A DNA stretch of 64,000 nucleotides from Alteromonas sp. LMIT006 (lineage in GTDB: Bacteria > Pseudomonadota > Gammaproteobacteria > Enterobacterales > Alteromonadaceae). The stretch is from assembly GCF_024300645.1 (NCBI RefSeq), contig NZ_CP101291.1, forward strand, positions 1,488,001 through 1,552,000. Direction: 5' to 3'. Below are positions 1-9,389 of the stretch, piece after piece (within the stretch, counting starts at the first letter, position 1; each line of letters begins with the position of its first letter). The notes beneath the pieces are model-generated. The model ran no database searches, had not been told where the DNA came from, and saw only the letters and a list, made by a program, of their open reading frames with translations. A program made the translations under genes and the position numbers.

Positions 1-480
1 TGTCTATATTTAGGTGAGCAAGACGCCATCAGGGCCTACCAAATCATGCGCGATGCTCAGCCTCATGCGTGGTCATTTGATACGTTTCAATCTTGTTTAT
101 CACACCCTTATCAAGCCATTGGCTTATTTGACCACAGCGAACTGCAAGGTTTCTATATTATCCATGAGGTCACAACTGCAGAGCACAAAGAATGGTCGCT
201 TATGGAAATCGTGGTAAATCCATTGCAACAAGGGCAAGGCTTGGGAACCTTGTTGTTAAATGACCTTCTGAGTCGGGCACGCAGAGTTGATGTGAATGAA
301 ATATGGTTGGAGGTCAGAGCATCGAATCACAACGCGATCCATCTCTATCGCAAAACCGGTTTTGTGCAAATTGATGTGCGCAAAAACTATTACCCAACCG
401 ATGATAATCGGGAAGATGGTTTGGTTATGTGTCACTACCCACTTTCAACATCTAATCGCAATACAACCACGATCGATTAA
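1..480 (+). CDS. rimI: Ribosomal protein bS18-alanine N-acetyltransferase, 5' end outside the window
   Basis: GNAT-family enzyme that acetylates the N-terminal alanine of ribosomal protein bS18. The frame is open from base 1, and residues before the ATG at 46 (reading LGEQDAIRAYQIM) align with the start of E. coli RimI. The gene therefore begins a few codons upstream of the window, and ATG 46 is probably internal. Visible family marks are the acetyl-CoA loop QQGQGLG, the LEVRASN strand, the YRKTGF segment and a RKNYYP..RED tail, all as in RimI. Three genes downstream lies prfC, matching the rimI-prfC neighbourhood of enterobacteria. It could in principle be another GNAT, but the C-terminal signature is specific. 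Confidence 0.9.
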   Translation, partial: CLYLGEQDAIRAYQIMRDAQPHAWSFDTFQSCLSHPYQAIGLFDHSELQGFYIIHEVTTAEHKEWSLMEIVVNPLQQGQGLGTLLLNDLLSRARRVDVNEIWLEVRASNHNAIHLYRKTGFVQIDVRKNYYPTDDNREDGLVMCHYPLSTSNRNTTTID

Positions 481-524
481 ATCGTATATTGTACATTTCA
501 CGATCAGCTTATTTTCTTAAGGCA

Positions 525-533
525 TGGTATAAT
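525..533 (+). promoter_or_regulatory. Extended -10 promoter element upstream of yjdM
   Basis: TGGTATAAT is a perfect extended -10 (TGnTATAAT) about 30 bases before the ATG at 564. No good -35 is visible at the usual distance, which is common for extended -10 promoters. Predicted from sequence only. Confidence 0.55.
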
Positions 534-563
534 TTTTGTTTTACATCGTGAGAATATTCAATC

Positions 564-911
564 ATGTCGTCTACTTCAGAACTTCCGCCCTGTCCACAAT
601 GTCACTCTGAATATACCTACAACGACCGCAATCTTGTTGTGTGTTCTATGTGTGGTTTTGAATGGGATCCACAGTCACTTGCTGATGAAGACAACATCAC
701 AGCAACGGACGCAAATGGCACTGTGTTGCAGGAGGGGGATAAAGCCACAGTGGTCAAAGATCTCAAAATCAAAGGCAGTTCACAGGTAATAAAAGTCGGA
801 ACAAAGCTCGTGATTCGTCGTATTAAAGACGCCAAAGACCACGAATTAGACTGCCGTGTCGATGGAGTAGGCGAAATGATGGTGACGGCGAAGTTTGTGA
901 AGAAGGCATAG
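564..911 (+). CDS. yjdM: PhnA/YjdM-family zinc-ribbon protein
   Basis: Small cytoplasmic protein (115 residues, E. coli YjdM about 111) of the family once called PhnA. An N-terminal zinc ribbon has cysteine pairs C10/C13 and C27/C30, followed by a small beta-barrel domain with the typical GTVLQEGD and VIKVGTKL stretches. The old name suggested phosphonate use, but the true phosphonoacetate hydrolase PhnA is unrelated, and the role of YjdM proteins is not settled. No phosphonate genes lie nearby, so a phosphonate role is not supported here. It sits alone between rimI and prfC behind its own extended -10 promoter. Confidence 0.88.
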   Translation: MSSTSELPPCPQCHSEYTYNDRNLVVCSMCGFEWDPQSLADEDNITATDANGTVLQEGDKATVVKDLKIKGSSQVIKVGTKLVIRRIKDAKDHELDCRVDGVGEMMVTAKFVKKA

Positions 912-1007
912 TGAGAGAGAAGAATCATTCACTGCATAGACTATTTTTGGTAAGATATTGCGAATGAATGATGCGTTATAACTTGCGCTAGATAGGAACA
1001 AAAATAC

Positions 1008-2597
1008 ATGGCAAATGCCGATTTTTTAAACGAAATAAACAAGCGAAAAACGTTCGCAATTATTTCGCACCCGGATGCGGGTAAAACCACCATCACTGAA
1101 AAAGTCTTGTTATTCGGAAACGCCTTACAAAAAGCGGGTACCGTAAAGGGTAAGAAATCTGGCCAGCACGCCAAGTCAGACTGGATGGAAATGGAAAAAG
1201 AGCGTGGGATCTCCGTTTCAACCTCGGTGATGCAATTCCCTTACGGTGAACATTTGGTCAATCTTCTCGATACCCCAGGGCACGAGGATTTCTCAGAAGA
1301 TACATATCGGACTCTGACCGCAGTGGATTCGTGTTTAATGGTAATTGATGCGGCGAAAGGGGTTGAAGATCGCACCCGTAAGCTGATGGAAGTCACCCGT
1401 CTGCGCGATACGCCTATCATCACGTTTATGAACAAGCTTGACCGTGATATCCGTGACCCGATGGAGCTACTTGATGAAGTCGAGAATGAGTTAAACATTG
1501 CCTGTGCCCCAATTACTTGGCCTATCGGCTGCGGTAAGTTGTTTAAAGGGGTGTACCACTTACAACGCGACGAAACGATTTTGTATGCGACTGGCCAAGG
1601 CCACACCATACAAGATGTGCGCATCATCAAAGGATTGGATAACCCCGAATTGGATGAGGCAGTAACCAACGACCTGGCAACGCAATTGCGCGAAGAACTG
1701 GAGTTGGTGATGGGGGCATCCAACGAATTTGATCAAGAACTGTTTTTAGACGGTCAGCTTACGCCTGTCTTCTTTGGTACTGCGTTAGGTAATTTTGGTG
1801 TCGATCATATGTTGGATGGCCTCACTGCGTGGGCGCCTGAGCCACAGCCTCGTGAAACGGACAAAGATACCAAAATTGGCGCAGATAATACCAAATTCAG
1901 TGGATTTGTGTTTAAAATTCAAGCCAATATGGATCCCAAGCATCGTGACCGCATTGCGTTTTGTCGAATCGTATCTGGCAAATATGAAAAAGGCATGAAA
2001 ATGCGCCATACCCGAATCAATAAAGACGTCAGAGTATCCGATGCATTGACCTTTTTAGCAGGTGATAGAGCCTTGTTAGAAGAAGCGTATGCCGGTGACA
2101 TCATCGGTTTGCACAATCATGGCTCGATTCGGATCGGCGATACATTTACTTCGGGAGACGATTTTCGCTTCACTGGTATTCCGAATTTTGCTCCGGAGCT
2201 GTTTAAGCGCATACGTCTCAAAGATCCACTCAAAATGAAACAATTACAAAAAGGGCTTATTCAGCTATCGGAAGAGGGCGCCGTACAAGTATTCCGCCCG
2301 CTTGCAAATAACGATTTGATCGTGGGTGCGGTGGGTGTGCTTCAGTTTGACGTCGTCGTTGCGCGTTTGAAAGCTGAGTACAATGTAGATGCCATCTACG
2401 AACATGTGAATGTTGCCACCGCGCGATGGATCTATGGTTCGGATAAAGACGTTGATAATATTAAGCGCAAGGCTGAGGCCAATGTCGCCCTCGATGGTGG
2501 TGATAATTTAACCTATATTGCGCCGACTATGGTCAATTTATCCCTCGCACAAGAGCGTTATCCCGACATTACCTTTGCCGCAACGCGCGAACAGTAA
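1008..2597 (+). CDS. prfC: Peptide chain release factor 3 (RF3)
   Basis: Translational GTPase that removes RF1/RF2 from the ribosome after peptide release. It has 529 residues, the same length as E. coli RF3. The G domain is complete: P-loop SHPDAGKTT, switch I region, G3 [14 protein letters not shown] and G4 NKLD. Domains II and III follow, with family features such as GDTFTSG and VVGVLQFDV-like stretches. An AGGA Shine-Dalgarno lies before the ATG. argS starts 20 bases after the stop, so the two may be co-transcribed. Confidence 0.97.
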   Translation: MANADFLNEINKRKTFAIISHPDAGKTTITEKVLLFGNALQKAGTVKGKKSGQHAKSDWMEMEKERGISVSTSVMQFPYGEHLVNLLDTPGHEDFSEDTYRTLTAVDSCLMVIDAAKGVEDRTRKLMEVTRLRDTPIITFMNKLDRDIRDPMELLDEVENELNIACAPITWPIGCGKLFKGVYHLQRDETILYATGQGHTIQDVRIIKGLDNPELDEAVTNDLATQLREELELVMGASNEFDQELFLDGQLTPVFFGTALGNFGVDHMLDGLTAWAPEPQPRETDKDTKIGADNTKFSGFVFKIQANMDPKHRDRIAFCRIVSGKYEKGMKMRHTRINKDVRVSDALTFLAGDRALLEEAYAGDIIGLHNHGSIRIGDTFTSGDDFRFTGIPNFAPELFKRIRLKDPLKMKQLQKGLIQLSEEGAVQVFRPLANNDLIVGAVGVLQFDVVVARLKAEYNVDAIYEHVNVATARWIYGSDKDVDNIKRKAEANVALDGGDNLTYIAPTMVNLSLAQERYPDITFAATREQ

Positions 2598-2617
2598 GAA
2601 TTTAGAGAACCATTGTT

Positions 2618-4339
2618 ATGAACATACAACAACTCATTGCACAGCGTTTTCAAGACGCATTGATTCAGCTTGGGCACCCAGAGGCTCCGGTGCCAGTTGG
2701 CAAGTCTACTCGTCCCGAATTCGGTGAATACCAATTCAACGGGGCCATGGCCCTTGCCAAATCCATGCAGAAAAACCCTCGCGAAATCGCACAACTTATT
2801 CTCGAAACGGTTGAGTTAGAGGATATGGCCAGTCATCTCGAGATTGCTGGTCCTGGGTTTATCAATATTCACTTACAGTCCCAGTGGTTAGCACAAGCTG
2901 TCAGCGATGCTCTCAATGATGAGTATCTTGGCATTGCAAAGCCTATCGCGCAAACCATCGTAGTGGATTACTCTTCTCCCAATCTAGCCAAAGAGATGCA
3001 CGTTGGGCATTTGCGCTCCACTATCATTGGTGATGCGGTGGTTCGCGTATTAGAGTTCATGGGGCATAAAGTCATTCGTCAAAATCACATGGGCGATTGG
3101 GGCACTCAGTTTGGTATGCTGCTTGCTCATCTCAGCGACGAACTCGCCGCAGATAAAGTAGCGGAAACGGCACTGTCGGATTTAGAGGATTTTTACCGTG
3201 CCGCCAAAGTCCGTTTTGACAATGAGGACGGATTTGCTGATCGCGCTCGTGACTATGTGGTGAAGCTACAAGGGGGCGATGCTCAGTGTTTGCAATTGTG
3301 GCAGAATTTTATCGATATCAGCATTGCCCACTCACAAGAGGTTTACGATAAATTATCGGTTAGTTTGACCCGTGCAGATGTGATGGGCGAAAGCGCCTAT
3401 AACGATGACCTTGCTAATGTGATTGACGCGTTGACACAACAAGGTGTTGCCGTTGAGGATGCAGGAGCGAAGGTGGTCTTCCTTGAAGAACTCGCGGATA
3501 AAAACGGTAAACCTGCGGTGTACATTGTACAAAAATCGGGTGGCGGATATTTGTATGCAACCACCGATTTAGCGGCCATTCGCTATCGCAATACGCAATT
3601 ACACGCCGATAGAACCTTGATTTTTACTGACGCGCGTCAAGCTTTGCATTTTAAGCAAACCGAAATCGTCGCGCGCAAAGCGGGTTTTATCGAATCGGCA
3701 CAAACATATGAGCATTGCCCCTTTGGCATGATGCTCGGAAAAGACGGCAAACCATTCAAAACACGTTCTGGCGATACGGTTAAGTTGGTGGATTTGTTAG
3801 ACGAAGCGGTAGAGCGTGCGGCGACGCTGATTAAGTCACGAACGCCAGAGGCTGACAATTTAGATGAAATGGCGCACAAAATTGGTATCGGTGCAGTAAA
3901 ATATGCCGATTTAGCCAAAGCAAGAACCACCGATTATGTATTTGATTGGGATACGATGCTGAGCTTTGAAGGCAATACCGCGCCTTATTTGCAATATGCA
4001 TTCACCCGCATTCAAAGCATTTTTAACAAAGCCGGAGAGTTCGATGAGCAAGCCTCAATCGACATCAATGATGAGGCCGAAAAAGCCCTCGCAGTAAAAT
4101 TACTGCAATACCAAGATGCGCTTGAGATAGTGGCAGTGGAGGCAACTCCTCATGTGTTATGCACCTATCTGTACGAGCTGGCTTCCCTTTATATGAAGTT
4201 TTATGAAGCGTGTCCTATTCTCAAAGATGGGGTAGCTGAAGATGTGAGAGCCTCTCGTTTACAACTCAGTGCATTGACGCAAAAAACACTTGGACATGGG
4301 TTGGGTTGTCTTGGGATTCAAACGCTCGACAAAATGTAA
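2618..4339 (+). CDS. argS: Arginyl-tRNA synthetase
   Basis: Class I aminoacyl-tRNA synthetase that charges tRNA-Arg. It has 573 residues (E. coli 577). The order is the N-terminal Add1 domain typical of ArgS, the HIGH box as HVGHLRST, the degenerate KMSKS-equivalent MLGKDGKPFKTRSG, and an anticodon-binding DALR domain ending in ALTQKTLGHGLG...LGIQTLDKM. It follows prfC by 20 bases and ends in a strong intrinsic terminator. Nothing unusual is seen. Confidence 0.97.
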   Translation: MNIQQLIAQRFQDALIQLGHPEAPVPVGKSTRPEFGEYQFNGAMALAKSMQKNPREIAQLILETVELEDMASHLEIAGPGFINIHLQSQWLAQAVSDALNDEYLGIAKPIAQTIVVDYSSPNLAKEMHVGHLRSTIIGDAVVRVLEFMGHKVIRQNHMGDWGTQFGMLLAHLSDELAADKVAETALSDLEDFYRAAKVRFDNEDGFADRARDYVVKLQGGDAQCLQLWQNFIDISIAHSQEVYDKLSVSLTRADVMGESAYNDDLANVIDALTQQGVAVEDAGAKVVFLEELADKNGKPAVYIVQKSGGGYLYATTDLAAIRYRNTQLHADRTLIFTDARQALHFKQTEIVARKAGFIESAQTYEHCPFGMMLGKDGKPFKTRSGDTVKLVDLLDEAVERAATLIKSRTPEADNLDEMAHKIGIGAVKYADLAKARTTDYVFDWDTMLSFEGNTAPYLQYAFTRIQSIFNKAGEFDEQASIDINDEAEKALAVKLLQYQDALEIVAVEATPHVLCTYLYELASLYMKFYEACPILKDGVAEDVRASRLQLSALTQKTLGHGLGCLGIQTLDKM

Positions 4340-4345
4340 AAGACC

Positions 4346-4373
4346 AAAAGCGACTCTTCTGAGTCGCTTTTTT
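4346..4373 (+). terminator. Intrinsic terminator of argS
   Basis: Stem AAAAGCGACTC / GAGTCGCTTTT with a TTCT loop, followed directly by a T run. It lies a few bases after the argS stop. The GCGACTC stem is the same as that of the terminator after grxD. Confidence 0.9.
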
Positions 4374-4428
4374 AATCGTTTGTTAGATATACGGCGTAGT
4401 ACAAATAAAACCTTCAAAGGATATTCAA

Positions 4429-5001
4429 ATGACTAAAATTCTCGCGTTTAGTGGCAGTCTCCGCAAATCTTCATATAACCAATCTATTGTCGCAGCAACG
4501 GCAGATGGCGCAACTCAAGCTGGTGCCGAAGTGACAGTGGTGCATTTAAAAGACTTCCTAGCGCCTCTATTCAACGAAGACTTAGAAGTAGAGCAAGGAA
4601 TGCCGGCTACGGCGCAGGCCTTCAAGGATTTATTACTTGCTCACGATGGGTTTTTGATCGCGTCTCCTGAATACAACTCAAGTTACAGTGCAGCCTTGAA
4701 AAACGCCATAGATTGGGCTTCTCGAGGGGCTGAAGGTGAAGCACCGTTAGCAGCCTTTCGCGGTAAAACGGCTTTGCTAATGGGGGCATCTCCAGGTGCT
4801 TTAGGTGGTTTACGTGGTCTTGTCAATTTACGTATGTTACTTGGGAATTTGGGGGTACATGTACATCCAACACAACACGCGTTTAGTAAAGTACATACTT
4901 TGATTGATGAAACAGGTGTCGTTACTGATGAAAAAACACTGGCTAAGTGCCATGACCTGGGCGCGCAGCTAGTTCAGTTTACCTCTGTGTTAAAAGGCTA
5001 A
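4429..5001 (+). CDS. NADPH-dependent FMN reductase family flavoprotein
   Basis: Flavodoxin-fold oxidoreductase of 190 residues in the family of YieF/ChrR and SsuE-like FMN reductases. The N-terminal FMN phosphate loop reads SGSLRKSSYN, and the second flavin contact SPEYNSSYS(A)ALKNAIDW is the classic family motif. Members reduce quinones, flavins or metals such as chromate using NAD(P)H; the substrate cannot be read from sequence. The gene stands alone between the argS terminator and prfB. There is no sulfonate cluster nearby, which argues against an SsuE role. Confidence 0.88.
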   Translation: MTKILAFSGSLRKSSYNQSIVAATADGATQAGAEVTVVHLKDFLAPLFNEDLEVEQGMPATAQAFKDLLLAHDGFLIASPEYNSSYSAALKNAIDWASRGAEGEAPLAAFRGKTALLMGASPGALGGLRGLVNLRMLLGNLGVHVHPTQHAFSKVHTLIDETGVVTDEKTLAKCHDLGAQLVQFTSVLKG

Positions 5002-5036
5002 AACTGGACAAAAATCCTTATCTCTACTAGGAATTT

Positions 5037-5077
5037 GACCGAAAATCCGCTACTATCCGCGACCAATATTTTCGGTC
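5037..5077 (+). promoter_or_regulatory. 10-bp perfect inverted repeat in the prfB leader
   Basis: GACCGAAAAT and ATTTTCGGTC pair perfectly around a 21-base loop and are followed by TTTTATG, 17 bases before the prfB start. It may terminate the flavin reductase gene or act as an attenuator or operator for prfB. The role is inference. Confidence 0.45.
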
Positions 5078-5094
5078 TTTTATGTTGACTCACC

Positions 5095-6193
5095 ATGTTT
5101 GAAATCAATCCAATTACTCAAGCAATAGCTGATATTCGCAAGCGCACTGACGCGCTTAGGGGGTATCTTTGACCTCGATAGCAAAACCGAACGACTTGAA
5201 GAGGTTTCCCGCGAGTTAGAAGACCCGGCGATTTGGAATGAGCCAGAAAAAGCGCAAGCACTAGGAAAAGAAAAAAATGCCCTTGAGCAAGTTGTTGAAA
5301 CCATTGCTAACCTGACTCAAGGCACAGAAGATGTTGAGGGTCTACTGGAGCTAGCTGTTGAAGCAGAGGATGAGGATACCTTTGCTGAAGCACAGTCTGA
5401 GTTAGCTGACTTGCTATCACAACTTGAAACACTTGAGTTTCGTCGAATGTTCTCCGGTCCTAATGACAGCAATGACTGTTATGTGGATATTCAATCTGGT
5501 TCGGGCGGGACGGAGGCGCAGGATTGGGCGAATATGCTCTTGCGCATGTATTTGCGTTGGGGGGAAGAACACGGCTTTAAAACCGAGCTCATAGAAGTAT
5601 CTGATGGGGATGTAGCGGGTATCAAATCAGCGACCATTCGGTTTGGCGGTGAATATGCTTTCGGCTGGTTGCGCACCGAAACTGGGGTACATCGCTTAGT
5701 GCGCAAATCACCGTTTGACAGTGGTAATCGTCGCCATACCTCTTTTGCTTCGGCGTTTGTCTATCCCGAAATCGATGATGACATTGATATTGAAATCAAC
5801 CCTGCAGACTTGCGCATTGATACCTATCGGGCATCGGGTGCGGGTGGTCAGCACGTCAACCGAACGGATTCCGCCGTTCGGATCACACACTTACCAACCA
5901 ATATCGTGGTACAATGCCAAAATGATCGCTCACAACACAAAAACAAAGATCAAGCGTTCAAACAGCTTAAAGCGAAGCTTTATGAGTTTGAATTACAAAA
6001 ACAAAACGCAGAAAAACAAGCACTAGAAGACAGTAAATCGGATATTGGCTGGGGCAGTCAAATTCGTTCTTATGTGCTGGATGATTCGCGCATCAAAGAT
6101 TTGCGCACTGGAGTAGAGAATCGCAACACTCAAGCAGTGTTGGATGGTGATCTCGATAAATTTATTGAAGCTAGCCTCAAATCAGGCCTGTAA
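5095..6193 (+). CDS. prfB: Peptide chain release factor 2 (RF2), made by programmed +1 frameshift
   Basis: RF2 ends translation at UGA and UAA. The reading frame is in two parts. ATG 5095 to CTT 5167-5169 gives 25 codons (MFEINPI...LRGYL) and meets an in-frame TGA at 5170. Skipping T5170 continues at GAC 5171 ([12 protein letters not shown]) to the stop at 6193, giving 365 residues, the E. coli length. The stop-recognition SPF motif (VRKSPFDSG) and the catalytic GGQ loop (GAGGQHVNR) are both present. A start at 5411 would give only a truncated protein and is not the real start. lysS follows 14 bases downstream, as in E. coli. Expression is autoregulated in known systems: low RF2 favours frameshifting. 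Confidence 0.97.
5158..5173 (+). promoter_or_regulatory. RF2 programmed +1 frameshift site
   Basis: An internal Shine-Dalgarno AGGGGG (5158-5163) lies three bases before the slippery CTT TGA C (5167-5173). This equals the well-studied E. coli prfB arrangement, AGGGGGTATCTTTGAC, base for base. Confidence 0.97.
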
Positions 6194-6207
6194 ACGTAGG
6201 AAGCAAC

Positions 6208-7758
6208 ATGACTGCACCCACTCAAGATGAAAATAAACTCATTGCCGAACGTCGCGCTAAACTTGCGCAGATCCGCGAGAATTGTTCTGCGAATGGTTTT
6301 CCCAATGACTTCCGCCGTGAATTTTATGCTGCTGATGTGCAAGCCGCGCACAGCGAGAAGGACAAAGAAACGTTAGAACAAGAAGCGAATCAAATCAGTA
6401 TTGCCGGTCGTATCATGGCAAAACGCGGTCCGTTTTTGTTGTTACAGGATATGACTGGGCAAATCCAAGCCTATGCGGACAAAGATACACAAAAAGCCAT
6501 TAAAGCCCAATACGGACAGCTTGATATTGGTGATATCATCGGTGTGAAAGGCGATTTACACAAGTCAGGTAAAGGCGATTTGTATGTCAACATGACAGAA
6601 TATCAACTCTTGACCAAATCTTTGCGTCCATTACCCGAAAAGTTTCACGGTCTTTCAGACCAAGAAACCAAATATCGTCAACGTTATGTGGATCTGATTA
6701 CCTCTCCAGAAACGCGCGCGACTTTTCACATGCGCAGCAAAATTGTCAATGGCATCCGCAATTTCTTAGTGCAGCGCGACTTTATGGAAGTGGAAACACC
6801 AATGCTTCAAGTGATCCCAGGCGGCGCGACGGCCAAGCCATTTGTCACGCATCACAACGCGTTAGATATTGATATGTATCTGCGTATTGCCCCTGAGTTA
6901 TATTTGAAGCGCTTAGTCGTTGGTGGTTTTGAGCGCGTATTTGAGATTAATCGCAACTTCCGTAATGAAGGCTTATCCACCCGTCACAACCCAGAATTTA
7001 CCATGATTGAGTTCTATCAGGCTTATGCGGATTATAAAGATTTGATGAACTTGACGGAAGACATGTTACGTACTCTTGCGCAAGATGTATTAGGCACAAC
7101 CACTGTGACGAACACGATCAAAAATGCCGATGGTGAAGTCATTGAGACCAAAACCTATGATTTTGGTCAGCCGTTCCAGCGTTTGAGTATGGGCGATGCG
7201 ATTTTAAAATATTGGCCTGAAGCTAATGCAGAAGCGATTAACGATCCAGAAAATCATCTCGATGCGTTAAAAGCGATGGCAAAACAGTTGCACATCAAAG
7301 AGCCAGAAGTCGATGGTATTTGGGGGGCGGGTAAATATCTGTGCGAGATTTTTGAAGCGACCGCAGAAGAACAGCTCGATCAACCCACCTTTATTACTCA
7401 ATATCCGTGGGAAGTGTCTCCGCTAGCACGTCGTAATGACGTCAATCCATTTGTCACCGACCGCTTTGAATTCTTTGTTGGTGGACGTGAACTGGCTAAT
7501 GGCTTCTCTGAGCTTAACGATGCAGAAGATCAAGCAGCGCGCTTTGCCAAACAAGTTGAAGAAAAAGACGCAGGTGATGATGAAGCGATGCATTTTGATG
7601 ACGATTATATTCGCGCATTAGAATATGGCTTACCACCCACAGCAGGAGAAGGGATCGGTATTGACCGTTTGGTGATGTTATTCAGTGACAGTCCAACCAT
7701 CAAAGATGTGATTCTGTTCCCCCATATGAAACCGTTAACTCAAGATAGCGACAGTTAA
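6208..7758 (+). CDS. lysS: Lysyl-tRNA synthetase, class II
   Basis: Charges tRNA-Lys. It has 516 residues (E. coli 505). An N-terminal OB-fold anticodon domain (around residues 65-150, [17 protein letters not shown]) precedes the class II core with motif 2 [15 protein letters not shown] and motif 3 [13 protein letters not shown]. The small length excess is an insertion around the [18 protein letters not shown] stretch in the middle of the catalytic domain. It forms an operon with prfB and ends in an intrinsic terminator. Confidence 0.97.
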   Translation: MTAPTQDENKLIAERRAKLAQIRENCSANGFPNDFRREFYAADVQAAHSEKDKETLEQEANQISIAGRIMAKRGPFLLLQDMTGQIQAYADKDTQKAIKAQYGQLDIGDIIGVKGDLHKSGKGDLYVNMTEYQLLTKSLRPLPEKFHGLSDQETKYRQRYVDLITSPETRATFHMRSKIVNGIRNFLVQRDFMEVETPMLQVIPGGATAKPFVTHHNALDIDMYLRIAPELYLKRLVVGGFERVFEINRNFRNEGLSTRHNPEFTMIEFYQAYADYKDLMNLTEDMLRTLAQDVLGTTTVTNTIKNADGEVIETKTYDFGQPFQRLSMGDAILKYWPEANAEAINDPENHLDALKAMAKQLHIKEPEVDGIWGAGKYLCEIFEATAEEQLDQPTFITQYPWEVSPLARRNDVNPFVTDRFEFFVGGRELANGFSELNDAEDQAARFAKQVEEKDAGDDEAMHFDDDYIRALEYGLPPTAGEGIGIDRLVMLFSDSPTIKDVILFPHMKPLTQDSDS

Positions 7759-7779
7759 TTCAAATTAAAGACACACACA

Positions 7780-7804
7780 GCCTCAACGATGTTGAGGCTT
7801 TTTT
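7780..7804 (+). terminator. Intrinsic terminator of prfB-lysS
   Basis: Stem GCCTCAAC / GTTGAGGC with a GAT loop followed by six T. It lies between lysS and the convergent panE, and the T run serves the plus strand only. Confidence 0.9.
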
Positions 7805-7815
7805 GTGCATCAGAT

Positions 7816-8718
7816 TTACAAACGCCCTTCAAGCTTATGGATATCTAACCACAAACGTTTATTAGTCGGAACTTGTAAGCCGATGCTTTCAGCTTCTTGA
7901 ACAATATAGCCATTGATATGATCAATTTCTGTGCGACGTCCGTGCTTAATGTCCTGCTGCATGGATGAGTAATTATCTTGTGTATCATAAATCACGTTAT
8001 TCACGGTATTCAACACTGTCGAATGGTCAATGTTTATATCTTTGGCTTTCGCGAGAATTAATATCTCGTTCAAGATTTGAATGATGAGTTTCTTATAACT
8101 CGGTGCTGATAACCCACCATTTTGCAGATCATGGATGGCTGTTAACGGATTAATGACCGCATTAACCGCCAGTTTCGTCCACAGAGCTGGCATAATGTCT
8201 TCGTGCATTTGTGCGTTATACAACGCTTGTTCGAGTGTTGCGTAATGTTGCTTAATGGTCTCTGTGCTGGTGTTTCCTCTTTGCACGGTGCCAAAGAAGG
8301 TATTGCCATGCCCAGTGTGTTTGACCGTCTTATGTGAACGATATGCAGCGGTATTTGTGATGGCCGCAATGATGTGGTTAGTTGGATAAAGCTGTTTAGC
8401 AATCTCGATTGTGCCAAGACCATTGTGAAGTAACACAATGCAACACGAAGGCTCGATAACTGTCTGTAATTGCTGTAACACGCTTGGGATGACATAGGCT
8501 TTCAATGGTAAAACCACAATGTCTTCTAAGCGAATGTCATGGTTGAGTTGTTTGGGTGTGGGTAAATTGAGCTTGCCATAACTAAGATGGTCAACGGAAA
8601 GCGTCTCAGGTGTTCGAGCAAATTGAGTATACCGCAACTTTTCCTTACAGCAGCGTGTCGCGATTAAACTACTTATGCAGCCTTGTCCAATTAGGTTTAT
8701 TTTACTCGTTTTGGCCAT
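7816..8718 (-). CDS. panE: 2-Dehydropantoate 2-reductase (ketopantoate reductase)
   Basis: NADPH-dependent reduction of ketopantoate to pantoate for coenzyme A synthesis. It has 300 residues, the usual length. The catalytic block LWTKLAVNAVINPLTA carries K182, N186 and N190, equivalent to E. coli K176/N180/N184. The N-terminal Rossmann loop is degenerate: GQGCIS at 11-16 instead of GxGxxG, so the third glycine is serine. The start overlaps the upstream pseudouridine synthase gene by 22 bases, suggesting translational coupling. The degenerate loop leaves some doubt about cofactor binding, but the catalytic residues support an active enzyme. Confidence 0.85.
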   Translation of the reverse strand: MAKTSKINLIGQGCISSLIATRCCKEKLRYTQFARTPETLSVDHLSYGKLNLPTPKQLNHDIRLEDIVVLPLKAYVIPSVLQQLQTVIEPSCCIVLLHNGLGTIEIAKQLYPTNHIIAAITNTAAYRSHKTVKHTGHGNTFFGTVQRGNTSTETIKQHYATLEQALYNAQMHEDIMPALWTKLAVNAVINPLTAIHDLQNGGLSAPSYKKLIIQILNEILILAKAKDINIDHSTVLNTVNNVIYDTQDNYSSMQQDIKHGRRTEIDHINGYIVQEAESIGLQVPTNKRLWLDIHKLEGRL

Positions 8719-9371
8719 AGTTTAGCCACTTCCTCAAATTGTTGTTGCCAGAAAGTATTATCCATTACTAAAAACTGGTTTCCGTAGTGCATCGGAGCTG
8801 TAATGTTGTATTCAACACCACGCCAAGAAAACGCGACTGCATAAGCGTGTAGGTACATCCTGTCAGAGTCCTCACCGCCATAGTGGGTATCACCTAAAAT
8901 GCTCGCTCCATTGCTTTTTAATGCGGCTCTGATTTGATGCGTTTTTCCTGTATAAGGTTGCACCCAAAATGCCTTTGTCCCTGGAGGTCCTGGTTTGCGC
9001 ACAAAATAACTTATTGCCGGATTGTTTTGGGAATCTTTGAGCAACCACAATCCGTCCCTGCGATTGTACATATCGCCTTTGACCCAGCCCATTTTACGTT
9101 TGCCTTTACCTGTGGAAAGCGCAAGGTAAGTCTTTTGTATCGATTTAGTTGAAAATAAATTGTCAAATAATGCTGCGGCCTCAGGGTGTTTAGCCAAGAT
9201 GAGACAGCCACTGGTCTCATCATCAAGACGATGCACTAAATGCCAATCTATAGGAATGTCTGAGCAATTGTATAACGCAGGGTTAGGTGAGTTAGAACTC
9301 CTGTGCATCGTTATTGAAGGAGGCTTGTTCAGAACAACAAAGTCTGAATGATCGAGCAGTACACTGAGCAC
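8697..9371 (-). CDS. RluA-family RNA pseudouridine synthase
   Basis: Isomerises uridine to pseudouridine in rRNA or tRNA. The 224-residue catalytic core lacks an S4 domain and has the HRLD motif at 47-50 (HRLDDETSG, catalytic D50), the KTYLAL strand and the TGKTHQIRAAL motif near residue 145. Short RluA members of this kind resemble TruC/RluA-like enzymes; the target uridine cannot be assigned. The 3' end overlaps panE by 22 bases, and the HPt gene lies just 18 bases away on the same strand, so the three may form one transcript. Confidence 0.87.
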   Translation of the reverse strand: MLSVLLDHSDFVVLNKPPSITMHRSSNSPNPALYNCSDIPIDWHLVHRLDDETSGCLILAKHPEAAALFDNLFSTKSIQKTYLALSTGKGKRKMGWVKGDMYNRRDGLWLLKDSQNNPAISYFVRKPGPPGTKAFWVQPYTGKTHQIRAALKSNGASILGDTHYGGEDSDRMYLHAYAVAFSWRGVEYNITAPMHYGNQFLVMDNTFWQQQFEEVAKLWPKRVK

Positions 9372-9389
9372 AATAAGTTCTAAGAAAGA

